A DNA stretch of 64,000 bases, taken from positions 62,001 to 126,000 of the forward strand of contig CBDCEG010000020.1 of assembly GCA_965215775.1 (NCBI GenBank), read 5' to 3'. The notes beneath the pieces are model-generated. The model made no database searches, was not told the origin of the DNA, and saw only the letters and a program-made list of their open reading frames with translations. A program made the position numbers and the translations under genes. Below, piece by piece: positions 1 through 10,120 of this stretch. The DNA is from CBDCEG01 sp965215775. GTDB taxonomy: Bacteria; Pseudomonadota; Gammaproteobacteria; Cardiobacteriales; Ostreibacteriaceae. Position 1 is the stretch's first letter; each line of letters begins with the position of its first letter.

Positions 1-2975
1 TAAATGATAGTTCTTTAAATGAAAATATAGAGCAAATAAACATTGAAAAAGAGGTTGCTGGTGCTAAGTTAGACTTGGAAAAAATAACTTCAGCGATAGC
101 TGTTTTAGAAAGTAATATTGAAGCAACCAGTAAATCTCTAGAGGTAATGACTTCAAAGTTTGATTTAACCGAGAAAAATATTAAATCTAAAACTATAAAC
201 TTAGATAAACAATATATTAATAAAAATACAAAAAATGAAGTTGAAATCCTACTTGATAAGCTAAAAATATATTTAGAAGATGAAAGTAATACCTTAAAAA
301 CTGTCGCAATAGATAAAGAAATAGCTAGTAGTATTGCTGAATATTATCAAGGTGTTATAAGTAAATACGAGAATACTTTAGTTAAAGAAAAACTAACCCA
401 AACACAGTTAAATGCCTTAAATAATATAGTAAACAAAGCCAAAATAATTAAAAAAAGACTTGTCAATAGAGAGAAAATAAGCAAATTAAACATAGGTAAA
501 GCAAAACAACAAAGCACTTTGATTGAAAAATTCTTAACTTCAATTCAAGTAGCATTGCAAAATAAAGCAAATGAGCAAGCTGAAGAAAAAGCAAGAAGTA
601 AAGAAATAAAACTAGTTACAAAACAAAAGGATTATCTCAATAGAGCCAAAGAAATACAGCATATTATAAAAAATAAAAAAACAATTCTAAGCCCAATTAG
701 AATGAGAGATTTAAAAGAGGAGCTTACTTATAATGAAGAGATGGCTTGGATTATTGGGGTTGATATAAATTTCAAAACAGAATTTTACTCAAGCGATATT
801 AGCACTGCTCAAAATATAGATTTGGTAAATAAAAAAGACGCCGAAGAGGTGCAAGATATTATAGAATCTGTGCAAGAGCAACTAGAGACTCTTAAACAAA
901 ATAAAAAACAACTAATTAAGCGTCAAAATATTTATAAAAAAAGGTTGAATATTAGACAAAATAAATTTAACTTAGAAAGTGTATTTAAAGAAAAAATAAG
1001 TAACATTTCGTTAGAAGTAATAGATTTGGAGAAGTTAGTTTCTGATTTACAACCTATTGTTGAAGAAAAAGAAATTAAAAAACTTTACTCACTAAGTGAG
1101 CTTTATAATTTTAAAAATGCAAAAAAAGCATTAAAAGAATTTGTAAAAACTCCTGCATTAATAATTGGTCAAGTTTCATCAAGCTTTAAAAACTTGTATA
1201 AAAGTATTAAGAAGAAACCTATAATAAGCTTATCAGGTGGTTTCTTTGCCGTTCTTTTATTGCTTGTTGCAAATAAATTATTTGCACATTTTTTATTGAA
1301 AGCTAAAAAGAAAAAATCTAGAAGAAAATCACTGAGAAAACTAATCAAACTAGCTGAGTTATTTAACAGAAAAACCCCTATTTTAGCCATTGTGTTATTC
1401 ATTTTTTCAACTGCATTTTTATCAAAGTTAGGTACTGAGAGTCGTTTTATAATTTTCATAATTTTGATACCAATTTTGGCCGTTTCATTTTTAAAAGGGT
1501 TTATTTATTTAGATTTTAAAAGCCAGATAATTGATAAATTTCACTTTAAGAGATTTAAAATAGCATTATTTATCTTCAGCTTAGCTATGGTTTTATTTTT
1601 TGTTGCAAAATTGAGCCACCTTCTAGGATTTTCTGTATTGTTTTATGAAAAGATATTCTTAATTTCATCTATTTACTTTTTATTTTCAGGCAAATCAATT
1701 GTTCGTCAATACATAAATAACAGAGATGACACAACTCAATTAAAATTTAAAACCATAAAAGCTTCAGCTTATACTGCTTTTTGGTTCTTACTTTTACCGA
1801 TTTTTATTGGGTTGCTTGGATTTAGAAACCTTTCTTGGCTGTTATTAAGTTATGTTTCTGGAATTTCTATCACTTTAGTTCTTCTATTTTATACACTTAG
1901 TGGAGTTAATGATTTGCGTAAATTTCTAAAGCTATATTGTGTGAAAAAGTTTAAACATGGGGCGTTTATAGCACAAGATATAATTAGCCCTTTAACGATT
2001 ATCTTAAAAATTCTTTCTGTTGGATTTTGGTTATCTATTTTATTTAATCTTTTTAATTGGAGCAGAGAAAGCTACTTATTTGCCAAAATAATATCAATTT
2101 CACAATATACAATTGTTAGCCTTAATAATAATAAGATAACTGCTTATAATATATTGGTTTTAATACTCTTAATATATTTAATTTTCAAAATTGCAAAATG
2201 GTTTCGTTCAATAAGTTATCGTTGGATTTATAGCAGAATTGATGATTTGGGAGTTAGAACTTCTTTATCAATATTCACTCAATATATACTTATTATGATT
2301 GGCGTGCTTTTTGCTTTGAATTTATTAGGCTTTGATTTAACTAGTTTAACTGTTTTCGCTGGGGCTTTAGGTGTTGGGGTTGGTTTAGGTTTGCAAGATA
2401 TTGCCAAAAACTTTATTTCAGGGATTTTACTATTAATAGAACGACCGCTAAAGAGTTCCGATACAGTTACAATTGATAAATTAGAAGGGACAGTAAAACG
2501 AATAGGAATGCGTGCAATAACTTTGGAAACATTTGATCAAGAGGAAGTAATTATTCCAAACTCAAGAGTTATAAGTAATAGTTTTACAAACTGGACTCAT
2601 ACAACCAGTATTCTTAGAACTGTTTTATATATTGGTGCAGACTATAGCTGCGAACCTAATAAAGTTATAACTGTGGTTGATAGTATTTTAGAAAAGCATC
2701 AAGATATTCTTGCCGATCCAGGTCATAAAGTTCTTTTGTGGGAATATGGTGATTCTTCAATTAACTATAGATTTCAGTATCATATAAATATTGATGAAAG
2801 TAGTATTTTAGATGTTCGTGATGACATTTTGCAAAGTATTTGGAAGGAATTCAAAGATAATGATATTAACATTCCTTTCCCACAGCGAGTTTTGACAATT
2901 AATAATATTCGTGAAGATTCTGAAATGAAGTCTCCTAGTCCATCAGGTAATTTTTTTGATACGCAAACAAACTAA
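1..2975 (+). CDS. Large MscS/MscK-like mechanosensitive channel, 5' truncated by window edge
   Basis: The reading frame is open from base 3 to the stop at 2975, so the gene begins left of the window. An apparent TTG start at 75 is internal. The first third (to about base 1100) is charged, Lys/Glu-rich and probably coiled-coil, as in the large periplasmic regions of MscK/YbdG-type proteins. Then come roughly ten hydrophobic segments, and the last third is a classic MscS module: a Gly/Ala-rich pore helix (GALGVGVGLGLQDIAKNFISG), then the beta domain with VIIPNS and a C-terminal alpha/beta domain ending near FPQR. The family opens under membrane tension to release solutes during hypo-osmotic shock. 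The sulP-like gene starts 10 bp after the stop, so the two may be co-transcribed. The MscS assignment is firm; the exact subfamily is inferred. Confidence 0.9.
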   Translation, partial: NDSSLNENIEQINIEKEVAGAKLDLEKITSAIAVLESNIEATSKSLEVMTSKFDLTEKNIKSKTINLDKQYINKNTKNEVEILLDKLKIYLEDESNTLKTVAIDKEIASSIAEYYQGVISKYENTLVKEKLTQTQLNALNNIVNKAKIIKKRLVNREKISKLNIGKAKQQSTLIEKFLTSIQVALQNKANEQAEEKARSKEIKLVTKQKDYLNRAKEIQHIIKNKKTILSPIRMRDLKEELTYNEEMAWIIGVDINFKTEFYSSDISTAQNIDLVNKKDAEEVQDIIESVQEQLETLKQNKKQLIKRQNIYKKRLNIRQNKFNLESVFKEKISNISLEVIDLEKLVSDLQPIVEEKEIKKLYSLSELYNFKNAKKALKEFVKTPALIIGQVSSSFKNLYKSIKKKPIISLSGGFFAVLLLLVANKLFAHFLLKAKKKKSRRKSLRKLIKLAELFNRKTPILAIVLFIFSTAFLSKLGTESRFIIFIILIPILAVSFLKGFIYLDFKSQIIDKFHFKRFKIALFIFSLAMVLFFVAKLSHLLGFSVLFYEKIFLISSIYFLFSGKSIVRQYINNRDDTTQLKFKTIKASAYTAFWFLLLPIFIGLLGFRNLSWLLLSYVSGISITLVLLFYTLSGVNDLRKFLKLYCVKKFKHGAFIAQDIISPLTIILKILSVGFWLSILFNLFNWSRESYLFAKIISISQYTIVSLNNNKITAYNILVLILLIYLIFKIAKWFRSISYRWIYSRIDDLGVRTSLSIFTQYILIMIGVLFALNLLGFDLTSLTVFAGALGVGVGLGLQDIAKNFISGILLLIERPLKSSDTVTIDKLEGTVKRIGMRAITLETFDQEEVIIPNSRVISNSFTNWTHTTSILRTVLYIGADYSCEPNKVITVVDSILEKHQDILADPGHKVLLWEYGDSSINYRFQYHINIDESSILDVRDDILQSIWKEFKDNDINIPFPQRVLTINNIREDSEMKSPSPSGNFFDTQTN

Positions 2976-2984
2976 GAAAATAAA

Positions 2985-4817
2985 ATGATAATTAAAAGAA
3001 AGAAAAGTAATAAATATAAAAAGTCTAAGTTTGACTTATTTGCTTTTTTTCCTTTCTTAATTTGGTTTAAAGAGACTTCTGTAAAAACAATAAAAATAGA
3101 CTTTATTGCAGCAATTAGTAGCACTATTTTTGCTCTTCCCCAAGGAATTGCTTTTGCTTTGATAGCTGGTCTTCCTGCTGAATTTGGACTTTATGCAGCA
3201 ATCGTAGCTCCTATTGCTAGTGCTTTTTTTGGAAGCTCTTGGCACATTGTTTCAGGACCGACTGTTGCAACTTCTATTGTGATTATTAGCACTTTGAGTG
3301 ACTATGCTGTTCCATCAACTCCACAGTTTATCACAATGGCTTTAACTGTAACGCTTTTGGCTGGAATTATTCAGCTTTTATTAGGTCTTTTGAAATTAGG
3401 ACATATTGTTAATTTTATATCTAAAACTGTTATTTTAGGTTTTTCAACAGGTGCGGCCATTTTAATTATTTCCAATCAAGTAAGTAGTTTTCTAGGCTTT
3501 GAAATGCAACGCCAATCAAACATTATTTTCCAAGTTCAAGAGATATTTAGAAATTTAGAAAATACAAATATTACCGTTGCAACACTTTCTTTTGTAACAC
3601 TTTTCACTGCTATTTTATGTGCTAAATTTTTTAAAAAGCTTCCATCACTTTTGGTTGCTATGGCCGTTGGCTCAATAATTTCTTTTATTTTCTCTCGTTA
3701 TTTACCATCAAGCAACATAGAAATGGTTGGTAGCTTGACTAAAGGTTTGCCTAAATTCGTCATGCCAGATATATCTTTTTACACTGTGAAATCAGTAATT
3801 GCATCATCAATTGCAATTGCAATTTTAGGTTTAATCCAAGCGGTTTCAATTTCCAGAACAATTTCTAATAAAACAGATCAAGAAATAAATCCCAGCCAAG
3901 AGTTTATCGGACAAGGAATTGGAAATATTGCTTGTGGGGTTTTTAGTGGATTTTTCTCCTCAGCTTCATTTACAAGAACGGCTGTAAACTACGCTGCTGG
4001 TGCAAAAACACCTCTATCAAGTATAATTGCTTCTGGGTTAATTATTTTAATATTATTATTTGCATCTAACTTTACAGAATTTTTACCAAAACCAGCAATG
4101 TCAGCAATAATATTACTTGTTGGTTGGAAGTTGATAGATATTGGTGCAATTGTAAAAACATTTAAAACTAGTATCGCTGAAACAGTTATATTTTTCACCA
4201 CTTTTGTATCAACTTTATTTTTAAGCTTAGAGTTTGCAATATATAGTGGAGTTATAGTTTCATTAATAATATATTTGGAAAAAACAGCTCATCCAAAAGT
4301 TCAAAAAATAACCCTTGATAAAAACGACCCTTACCGAAGATTAATAAAAGTAACTTCAGATAAACAAAAACAATGTCCACAACTTGCTATTTTACAGATT
4401 GAAGGTGCGTTGTTTTTTGGTGATGTTGGTTATATTGGTCAGAAAATCAGAAAACGAACCCATGAAAAACAAACAAGTATATTATTAATTTGTAACGGAA
4501 TAACATTGATAGATATTGCTGGTGCTGATTTACTGCTATCGCTTTCTAAAAGAATGAGGCGAAAAGGCGGTGATTTATACCTTTCTGGTTTAAATGCAAA
4601 TGCTAGAGCTTATCTACTAAAAAGCCCTTATTGGCAAGAATTAGGCGGAAATGATAATATTTTTAGCTTTTCAGTTGAGGCTATAAGTGCTATATTTGAA
4701 CGATTGGATAATGAAAAATGCAGTAATTGCAAAAAACGGGTTTTTGTTGATTGTTATCAATACAAAGATTCAGCAAAACCAAACCAAGAAGCAATTATGT
4801 TAAACGAAAATCTTTAG
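2985..4817 (+). CDS. SulP-family anion transporter with C-terminal STAS domain
   Basis: The 610-residue protein has a membrane domain of about ten or more helices, starting with the SulP signature near residues 45-80 (LPQGIAFALIAGLPAEFGLY and following). A STAS domain covers about residues 460-580 (EGALFFGDVGYIG, ITLIDIAGADLL), and a short Cys-containing tail follows (KCSNCKK). SulP/SLC26 proteins carry sulfate, bicarbonate or dicarboxylates across the inner membrane, and the STAS domain regulates or tethers the transporter. The substrate cannot be read from the sequence. It lies 9 bp after the MscS-type gene and 12 bp before minC, and probably shares their transcript. Confidence 0.92.
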   Translation: MIIKRKKSNKYKKSKFDLFAFFPFLIWFKETSVKTIKIDFIAAISSTIFALPQGIAFALIAGLPAEFGLYAAIVAPIASAFFGSSWHIVSGPTVATSIVIISTLSDYAVPSTPQFITMALTVTLLAGIIQLLLGLLKLGHIVNFISKTVILGFSTGAAILIISNQVSSFLGFEMQRQSNIIFQVQEIFRNLENTNITVATLSFVTLFTAILCAKFFKKLPSLLVAMAVGSIISFIFSRYLPSSNIEMVGSLTKGLPKFVMPDISFYTVKSVIASSIAIAILGLIQAVSISRTISNKTDQEINPSQEFIGQGIGNIACGVFSGFFSSASFTRTAVNYAAGAKTPLSSIIASGLIILILLFASNFTEFLPKPAMSAIILLVGWKLIDIGAIVKTFKTSIAETVIFFTTFVSTLFLSLEFAIYSGVIVSLIIYLEKTAHPKVQKITLDKNDPYRRLIKVTSDKQKQCPQLAILQIEGALFFGDVGYIGQKIRKRTHEKQTSILLICNGITLIDIAGADLLLSLSKRMRRKGGDLYLSGLNANARAYLLKSPYWQELGGNDNIFSFSVEAISAIFERLDNEKCSNCKKRVFVDCYQYKDSAKPNQEAIMLNENL

Positions 4818-4829
4818 AGAAAAAACAAA

Positions 4830-5693
4830 ATGTCAGAAAAAATAGAAAAATTAGAAAAATCAGAAAAGCCTGAGAAAATTTTAGAATTCAAAAGTAACTT
4901 ACCAAATATAACAGTTGTTAAACTGTATTCTGGTGATAATGAAAAGATAAAACAAACCCTCAAAAAACAACGCGAAGCTGCACCAATGATGTTTGCTGGT
5001 CTTAGGGTTATTGTTGATATAAGTGATATTGAAAAGCCAGAACTAGATAAAATTGATTTTAAATCACTAAAACAAACGATTATCAATGAAAGTATTTATC
5101 CAGTTGCTATTATTTCAGATTATAAAACTTGTAGAGAAAAGTCAATTCAAGCTGATATGGGTGCTTTGCCTGTTATTGAAGCTTTAGGCAAAGAAAATAA
5201 AAGTCAACTTTCTAAACAAATGAATATTCTTCAAGAAAACAATGAACTGAAAAAACAAATAGAAGAGTTAAAAGCACAAAAAGAAGGTAAAGAAACAGAA
5301 GAGCCTAAAAAAACATACTCAGATAATAATACTGATAATGATGAAGATACCACTAAAAGCAGTAATGAGAACTTTAATAAAGTGCTAACTCACGCTGTTC
5401 GCTCAGGGCAACGAGTTTACTCAAAAGGAGATTTAACAATTATAGGAAATGTAAGCCCTGGTGCGGAAGTTATTGCAGAAGGTAACATTCATATTTATGG
5501 ATCATTACGAGGGCGTGCGATTGCTGGTGCTTCTGGAAATGAGGATTCGCTTATATTTTGTTTAGATATGAATGCTGAGCTGGTTTCAATCGCAGGAAAT
5601 TACAAACAAATTGAATTCAAAGAGCAAAAGTGGACAGGCAAAAAAGTTCAAATATCTTTACAAGATAACAATATTAAGTTTTTTAACTTGTGA
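4830..5693 (+). CDS. minC: Septum site-determining protein MinC
   Basis: The 287-residue protein has the two-domain MinC plan. An N-terminal FtsZ-inhibiting domain (about residues 15-125) is followed by a charged, low-complexity linker (about 130-185). The C-terminal beta-helical domain (about 185-275) carries the typical SGQRVYSKGDLTIIGNVSPG-like start and an RGRAIAG motif for dimerisation and MinD binding. MinC blocks FtsZ polymerisation away from mid-cell. It stands upstream of minD and minE in the usual order, with a 104-bp gap before minD. The linker is longer and more acidic/basic than in E. coli (231 residues). Confidence 0.93.
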   Translation: MSEKIEKLEKSEKPEKILEFKSNLPNITVVKLYSGDNEKIKQTLKKQREAAPMMFAGLRVIVDISDIEKPELDKIDFKSLKQTIINESIYPVAIISDYKTCREKSIQADMGALPVIEALGKENKSQLSKQMNILQENNELKKQIEELKAQKEGKETEEPKKTYSDNNTDNDEDTTKSSNENFNKVLTHAVRSGQRVYSKGDLTIIGNVSPGAEVIAEGNIHIYGSLRGRAIAGASGNEDSLIFCLDMNAELVSIAGNYKQIEFKEQKWTGKKVQISLQDNNIKFFNL

Positions 5694-5797
5694 TTTTTAA
5701 CTTATATTAACTTATAATGAGCTCATAACAATTTATAATAGATTTATAATAATTTTATACAAACAAACTTAGATAAATAATAAAGAATGGAGGTCAA

Positions 5798-6607
5798 ATG
5801 ACTAAAGTAGTAGTAGTAACATCAGGAAAAGGCGGCGTTGGTAAAACAACAACAAGTGCAAGTTTTGCAACAGGTCTTGCTATGGCAGGCAAAAAAACAG
5901 TTGTAATTGATTTTGATGTAGGCTTAAGAAACCTAGATTTAATAATGGGTTGTGAGCGAAGAGTTGTTTACGATTTCGTAAATGTTACTTCTGGCGAAGC
6001 ATCGCTTAAACAAGCATTAATTAAAGATAAAAGAGTTGATAATTTATATATTTTGCCAGCTTCTCAAACTAGAGATAAAGATGCACTTGATAAAGATGCA
6101 GTTGGAAAAGTTATAGATGATCTTAAAGAAATGAAGTTTGATTTTGTTATATGTGATTCTCCAGCTGGAATTGAGCGAGGAGCATATTTAGCATTATACT
6201 TTGCTGATGAAGCTCTTATCGTAACAAACCCAGAAGTTTCTTCTGTGCGTGATTCAGATAGAATTTTGGGGATTTTAGATAGCAAATCAAAAGCTGCTGA
6301 AGAAGGTAGAGAAGTTAAACAACACCTTATTATTACTCGTTATTCACCTGAAAGAGTTGGAAAAGGCGAAATGCTTTCAGTTGAAGATATTATAGATATT
6401 CTTGGAATAAAACTTTTAGGAATTATTCCAGAATCTGAATCTGTTTTATCATCATCTAACAAAGGAGACCCTGTTATTTTAGATAGCGGAACTAATGCTG
6501 GGCAAGCTTATTCAGATTTGGTTGCAAGATTTTTGGGCGAAGATTTGCCTCATAGATTTTTAGATGAGCAGAAAAAAGGTTTCTTTGCTCGCGTTTTTGG
6601 AGGTTAA
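5798..6607 (+). CDS. minD: Septum site-determining ATPase MinD
   Basis: The 269-residue protein begins with the deviant Walker A motif GKGGVGKTTT (about residues 10-19). It has the switch-like DFDVGLRNLDL and CDSPAGIERGA (Walker B) segments and ends in a basic amphipathic membrane-targeting helix (KKGFFARVFGG). MinD-ATP binds the membrane and recruits MinC, and MinE triggers its ATP hydrolysis. A strong ribosome site (GGAGG) lies about 7 bases before the ATG. The length matches E. coli MinD (270). Confidence 0.97.
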   Translation: MTKVVVVTSGKGGVGKTTTSASFATGLAMAGKKTVVIDFDVGLRNLDLIMGCERRVVYDFVNVTSGEASLKQALIKDKRVDNLYILPASQTRDKDALDKDAVGKVIDDLKEMKFDFVICDSPAGIERGAYLALYFADEALIVTNPEVSSVRDSDRILGILDSKSKAAEEGREVKQHLIITRYSPERVGKGEMLSVEDIIDILGIKLLGIIPESESVLSSSNKGDPVILDSGTNAGQAYSDLVARFLGEDLPHRFLDEQKKGFFARVFGG

Positions 6608-6611
6608 TGCA

Positions 6612-6965
6612 ATGGGATTATTATCATTTTTTAAGAAAAAAGAACCGCAAACAGCAAACCTTGCCAAAGAAAGGCTAAGAATATTAGTTGCTCACTCAAG
6701 AGCTGACGCTAAACACCCTAAATATTTAAAGCAAATGCGACAAGAAATTTTAGATGTTGTGAAAAAGTATGTAAATGTTGAAATAGATAACATTGATACA
6801 AATATTGCAAACCAAGATGGCACAGAGGTTTTAGAGCTTAATATTACACTTCCAGAAGGAGCTGATATTGATCCACCAAAAACTAATCAGCCTAATTCAA
6901 AAAACAGTAATGTTAATTCAAAAAATAATAATACTAACAAAAAAGGAAAATCTAAAAATAAATAA
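6612..6965 (+). CDS. minE: Cell division topological specificity factor MinE
   Basis: Start chosen at ATG 6612: the GGAGG at 6599-6603 sits at the right distance, and the product begins MGLLSFFKKKE, the usual amphipathic MinE N-terminus. An upstream in-frame extension into minD is unlikely. The 117-residue protein has the anti-MinCD helix (AKERLRILVAHSRAD) and the topological specificity domain (to about residue 87, ELNITLPEG). It then carries about 30 extra Asn/Lys/Ser-rich residues not found in E. coli MinE (88 residues). MinE stimulates MinD ATPase and drives pole-to-pole oscillation. It directly follows minD. Confidence 0.93.
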   Translation: MGLLSFFKKKEPQTANLAKERLRILVAHSRADAKHPKYLKQMRQEILDVVKKYVNVEIDNIDTNIANQDGTEVLELNITLPEGADIDPPKTNQPNSKNSNVNSKNNNTNKKGKSKNK

Positions 6966-6992
6966 ACCATAAACCAAAAATAAATAAATTTT

Positions 6993-8348
6993 ATGACAAA
7001 ATATGACCTAATATGTATTGGCGGTGGCAGTGGAGGAATTGCTGCCGCTAAACGAGCAGCAGAATATAACGCTAAAGTTTTAGTTATAGAAACAGGAGAT
7101 TTGGGCGGAACTTGCGTTAATGTAGGTTGTGTTCCCAAAAAAATATCTTTTCACGCAGCTCAATTTGCAGATTACTTTAGACTTGCTAAAGATTATGGTT
7201 TTTCAGGATTAGAGCCAAAATTAGACTGGAAATATTTTGTCAATAAAAGAGATTTATTTATAAATAAGCTAAATAATATTTATGAAAAAGGTCTAACAAA
7301 CAACAATATAGATATTGAAAAAGGTTTTGCTAAATTTGTAGATAATAATGTTTTGGAAGTAAATGGTAAAAAATTCACTTCAGAGAATATTATTATTGCA
7401 GTTGGTGGAAAACCAACTTTTCCAAAAATAGATGGAGCAGAATTAGGAATAACAAGTGATGATTTTTTTGCTTTAAAAGAATTACCAAAATCAATAACGA
7501 TTGTTGGATCTGGTTATATTGCTGTTGAAATTGCAGGAGTTTTAAACTCTTTGGGCGTTTTGGTAAATTTAATTGTTAGAAATGATTATATTTTAAAACA
7601 ATCAGATAGTGAAATAACAAAACTACTTTCAGAAATTATGCTTGGGCATAATATTAATATTATTTATGAATCATCAATCAAATCATTAACAAAATCAGAT
7701 GGTAAGATTGACTGCAGAATTGTTTCAAAAACTGGCAAAGATTATATTTTAGAAACTCAAACTGTTCTTTGGGCAATAGGAAGACTTCCTTTAACAACAC
7801 AAATTGGCTTAGAAAATACATCTATAGAAATGTTAGCAAATAATAATATCAAAATAGATAAACAACAAAATACAACACAAAAAGGCATTTACGCAATAGG
7901 AGACATAACAGGGCAACCAACTCTAACTCCTGCAGCCATTGAAGCTGGACGACAGTTATCCGAAAGATTATTTAATAATAAAACTAATGCAAAAGCTGAT
8001 TTCAGCTTTGTTCCAACTGTTATATTTTCACACCCAGCAATTGCAAGCGTTGGTTTAACAGAACAGGAAGCTAGCCAACAATTTGGAGAAAATAATATAA
8101 AAGTTTATTCTTCAAAATTCAACCCATTACTTCGCTCAATGACCGAACATAAAGTTCCAACTTTGATGAAATTAATTTGCGAAGAAGATAACGAAAAAAT
8201 TATTGGAATTCATTTAATTGGCGATTATGTTGATGAAATTATCCAAGGTTTTGCAGTTGCTGTGCAAATGGGCGCAACCAAAAAAGACTTTGACCAAACT
8301 CTAGCAATCCACCCAACAAGCGGTGAAGAACTTGTTACGCTGAGATAA
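6993..8348 (+). CDS. gor: Glutathione-disulfide reductase-like flavoprotein
   Basis: The 451-residue pyridine nucleotide-disulfide oxidoreductase has an FAD-binding GGGSGG at residues 10-15 and a redox-active disulfide GGTCVNVGCVPKK (Cys41, Cys46). A second nucleotide-binding fold follows (GSGYIAVEIAG), then a second FAD segment (GIYAIGDITG) and the C-terminal catalytic motif IHPTSGEELVTL. Length and motifs match glutathione reductase (E. coli Gor, 450). It would reduce oxidised glutathione in the cytoplasm using NADPH. Trypanothione or other disulfide substrates cannot be excluded. It lies 27 bp after minE. Confidence 0.9.
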   Translation: MTKYDLICIGGGSGGIAAAKRAAEYNAKVLVIETGDLGGTCVNVGCVPKKISFHAAQFADYFRLAKDYGFSGLEPKLDWKYFVNKRDLFINKLNNIYEKGLTNNNIDIEKGFAKFVDNNVLEVNGKKFTSENIIIAVGGKPTFPKIDGAELGITSDDFFALKELPKSITIVGSGYIAVEIAGVLNSLGVLVNLIVRNDYILKQSDSEITKLLSEIMLGHNINIIYESSIKSLTKSDGKIDCRIVSKTGKDYILETQTVLWAIGRLPLTTQIGLENTSIEMLANNNIKIDKQQNTTQKGIYAIGDITGQPTLTPAAIEAGRQLSERLFNNKTNAKADFSFVPTVIFSHPAIASVGLTEQEASQQFGENNIKVYSSKFNPLLRSMTEHKVPTLMKLICEEDNEKIIGIHLIGDYVDEIIQGFAVAVQMGATKKDFDQTLAIHPTSGEELVTLR

Positions 8349-8409
8349 ACTAACAAATTTATTTCTAAGTTTATAAATTAGAAATATTTAGAATAAACCC
8401 ATAAAAACA

Positions 8410-8438
8410 TTGCTCTTATGTGCTATTCTAACTATAGA
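8410..8438 (+). promoter_or_regulatory. Candidate sigma-70 promoter for the opp operon
   Basis: TTGCTC at 8410-8415 and TATAGA at 8433-8438 are separated by 17 bases, in the only sizeable gap before oppA. It is followed by an AGAGGAAG ribosome site before the ATG at 8482. Judged by eye only. Confidence 0.4.
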
Positions 8439-8481
8439 ATGTAAGCAAAAAATTATATTAATATTTAATTAGAGGAAGTAT

Positions 8482-10047
8482 ATGAAATTTATAAAATTTA
8501 TTGGATTATTTTTAGGTCTAATTACAACTCAAGCATTTTCAACAACTTTAAATATTCAAAATGGAGCTGATCCAGCATCACTTGACCCGCATAAAGTTTC
8601 TGGTGATTGGGAAAATCGTATAGTTGGAGATATTTTTGAAGGTCTTATGACAGAAGCTGCAAATGGTGAACCAATATTAGGTATGGCAGAGGGTTATACT
8701 ATTTCTTCAGATGGGAAAAAATATACATTTAAAATAAAAAAAGGTATGAAATGGTCGGATGGAACTGTTTTAAATGCAAATGATTTTGAGTATGCATTTA
8801 AGCGATTATTAAACCCTGAAACTGCTTCAAAATATGCTTGGTTACAGTTTGGTATAAAGAATGCACAAGCTTATAATTCAGGAAAAATTAAAGCGGAAGA
8901 AGTTGGTGTAAAAGCAATAGATGATTTGACTTTAGAAATAAACCTAGAAAATCCAACTCCATACTTTCTTAGCTCACTAACTCACTATACAGCTTATCCT
9001 GTTCCAAAACATTTGATTGAAAAATTTGGAAGTGAATGGGTGAAAATGGAGAATATTGCAACTAATGGAGCTTATTTTCCAGTTGAATGGATACCTGGTT
9101 CACATGTTAAGGCTATTATAAATAAAAGTTGGTATGATGTTAAGTCTTTGAAAATTGATGAAGTTATTTATACTGTTTTAGAAAATGAAAGCACCGCTTA
9201 TAAATCATTTCAAGCGGGCGAATTTGATTATATTACAGGCTATCCAACTGATCAATTTGAGAAAATAAAAAAAGAAACTCCTGAAGTTTTGGCAGTTAAA
9301 CCATTTGCAGGTCTTTATTATTATGTAATAAATTCTAAGAATGAAAACCTGAAAGATGCAAATATTAGAAAAGCTTTATCAATGACGATAAATCGTGAAA
9401 TTATCACTAAAAATATTTTAGGGACAGGCGAAGTTCCAGCATATTCTTGGGTTCCACCTAAAATGAATAATTATACTGAAGTTGCAAATGTAAAATGGAA
9501 AAGTAAATCTTACAAAGAGAGAGTTGCTGAGGCAAAAACAATACTTTCTAACAAAGGTTTCTCTAAAGATAAGCCTCTTGAAATAACACTTCGTTATAAC
9601 ACCAATGAAAACCATAAAAGAGTTGCAATTGCAGTAAGCACAATGTGGAAATCAATAGGTGTTAAAGTTAAACTATATAATGCTGAAACTAAAGTTCATT
9701 ATGCTGATTTGAAAAATAATGACTTTGAAGTAGCAAGAGCAGGTTGGTTAGCTGATTACAATGACCCAATTAATTTCTTGGCATTACTTGATAGTCAAAC
9801 TGGTGATAATTATGGACAGTGGGAAAATAAAGAGTTTGATGACCTATTAAAAGAAGCTGCCAAAGAAATTGATCTTAAGAAAAGAGCATTAATTCTTAAA
9901 CAAGCTGAGCAAATTGCATTAGATGATAGTGCTGCAATTCCAATTTATTACTATGTAACTTCTGTTTTAAAATCTACTAAGTTAAAAGGTTTTGAGCATA
10001 ATGTTTTTGATATTCATAGAACTAGATGGCTGTCAAAAGAAAAATAG
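8482..10047 (+). CDS. oppA: Oligopeptide ABC transporter, periplasmic binding protein
   Basis: The 521-residue protein starts with a signal peptide (MKFIKFIGLFLGLITTQAFS) and shows the family-5 solute-binding architecture. This includes the N-terminal NGADPASLDPHK, IVGDIFEGLM and KWSDGTVLNANDFEYAFKRL motifs typical of OppA/MppA. It should capture peptides in the periplasm and deliver them to OppBC. It is first of five collinear genes. An OppA/MppA-type specificity is the natural reading; murein peptide or other peptides are possible. Confidence 0.93.
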   Translation: MKFIKFIGLFLGLITTQAFSTTLNIQNGADPASLDPHKVSGDWENRIVGDIFEGLMTEAANGEPILGMAEGYTISSDGKKYTFKIKKGMKWSDGTVLNANDFEYAFKRLLNPETASKYAWLQFGIKNAQAYNSGKIKAEEVGVKAIDDLTLEINLENPTPYFLSSLTHYTAYPVPKHLIEKFGSEWVKMENIATNGAYFPVEWIPGSHVKAIINKSWYDVKSLKIDEVIYTVLENESTAYKSFQAGEFDYITGYPTDQFEKIKKETPEVLAVKPFAGLYYYVINSKNENLKDANIRKALSMTINREIITKNILGTGEVPAYSWVPPKMNNYTEVANVKWKSKSYKERVAEAKTILSNKGFSKDKPLEITLRYNTNENHKRVAIAVSTMWKSIGVKVKLYNAETKVHYADLKNNDFEVARAGWLADYNDPINFLALLDSQTGDNYGQWENKEFDDLLKEAAKEIDLKKRALILKQAEQIALDDSAAIPIYYYVTSVLKSTKLKGFEHNVFDIHRTRWLSKEK

Positions 10048-10120
10048 AATTTTAAGTGAGGATATGAGTTATTAAAGCTATTAACAGGTTTTAAATAAAA
10101 ATACTCAAACAAAATAGCTA

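Noticed and set aside
75..2975. TTG start at 75 for the first gene
   Set aside because: The frame is open to the left edge with matching coiled-coil composition, so the gene is partial.
8360..8384. Terminator after the glutathione reductase gene
   Set aside because: An 8-bp A/T stem with a 9-base loop and no clear T tract; too weak to call.
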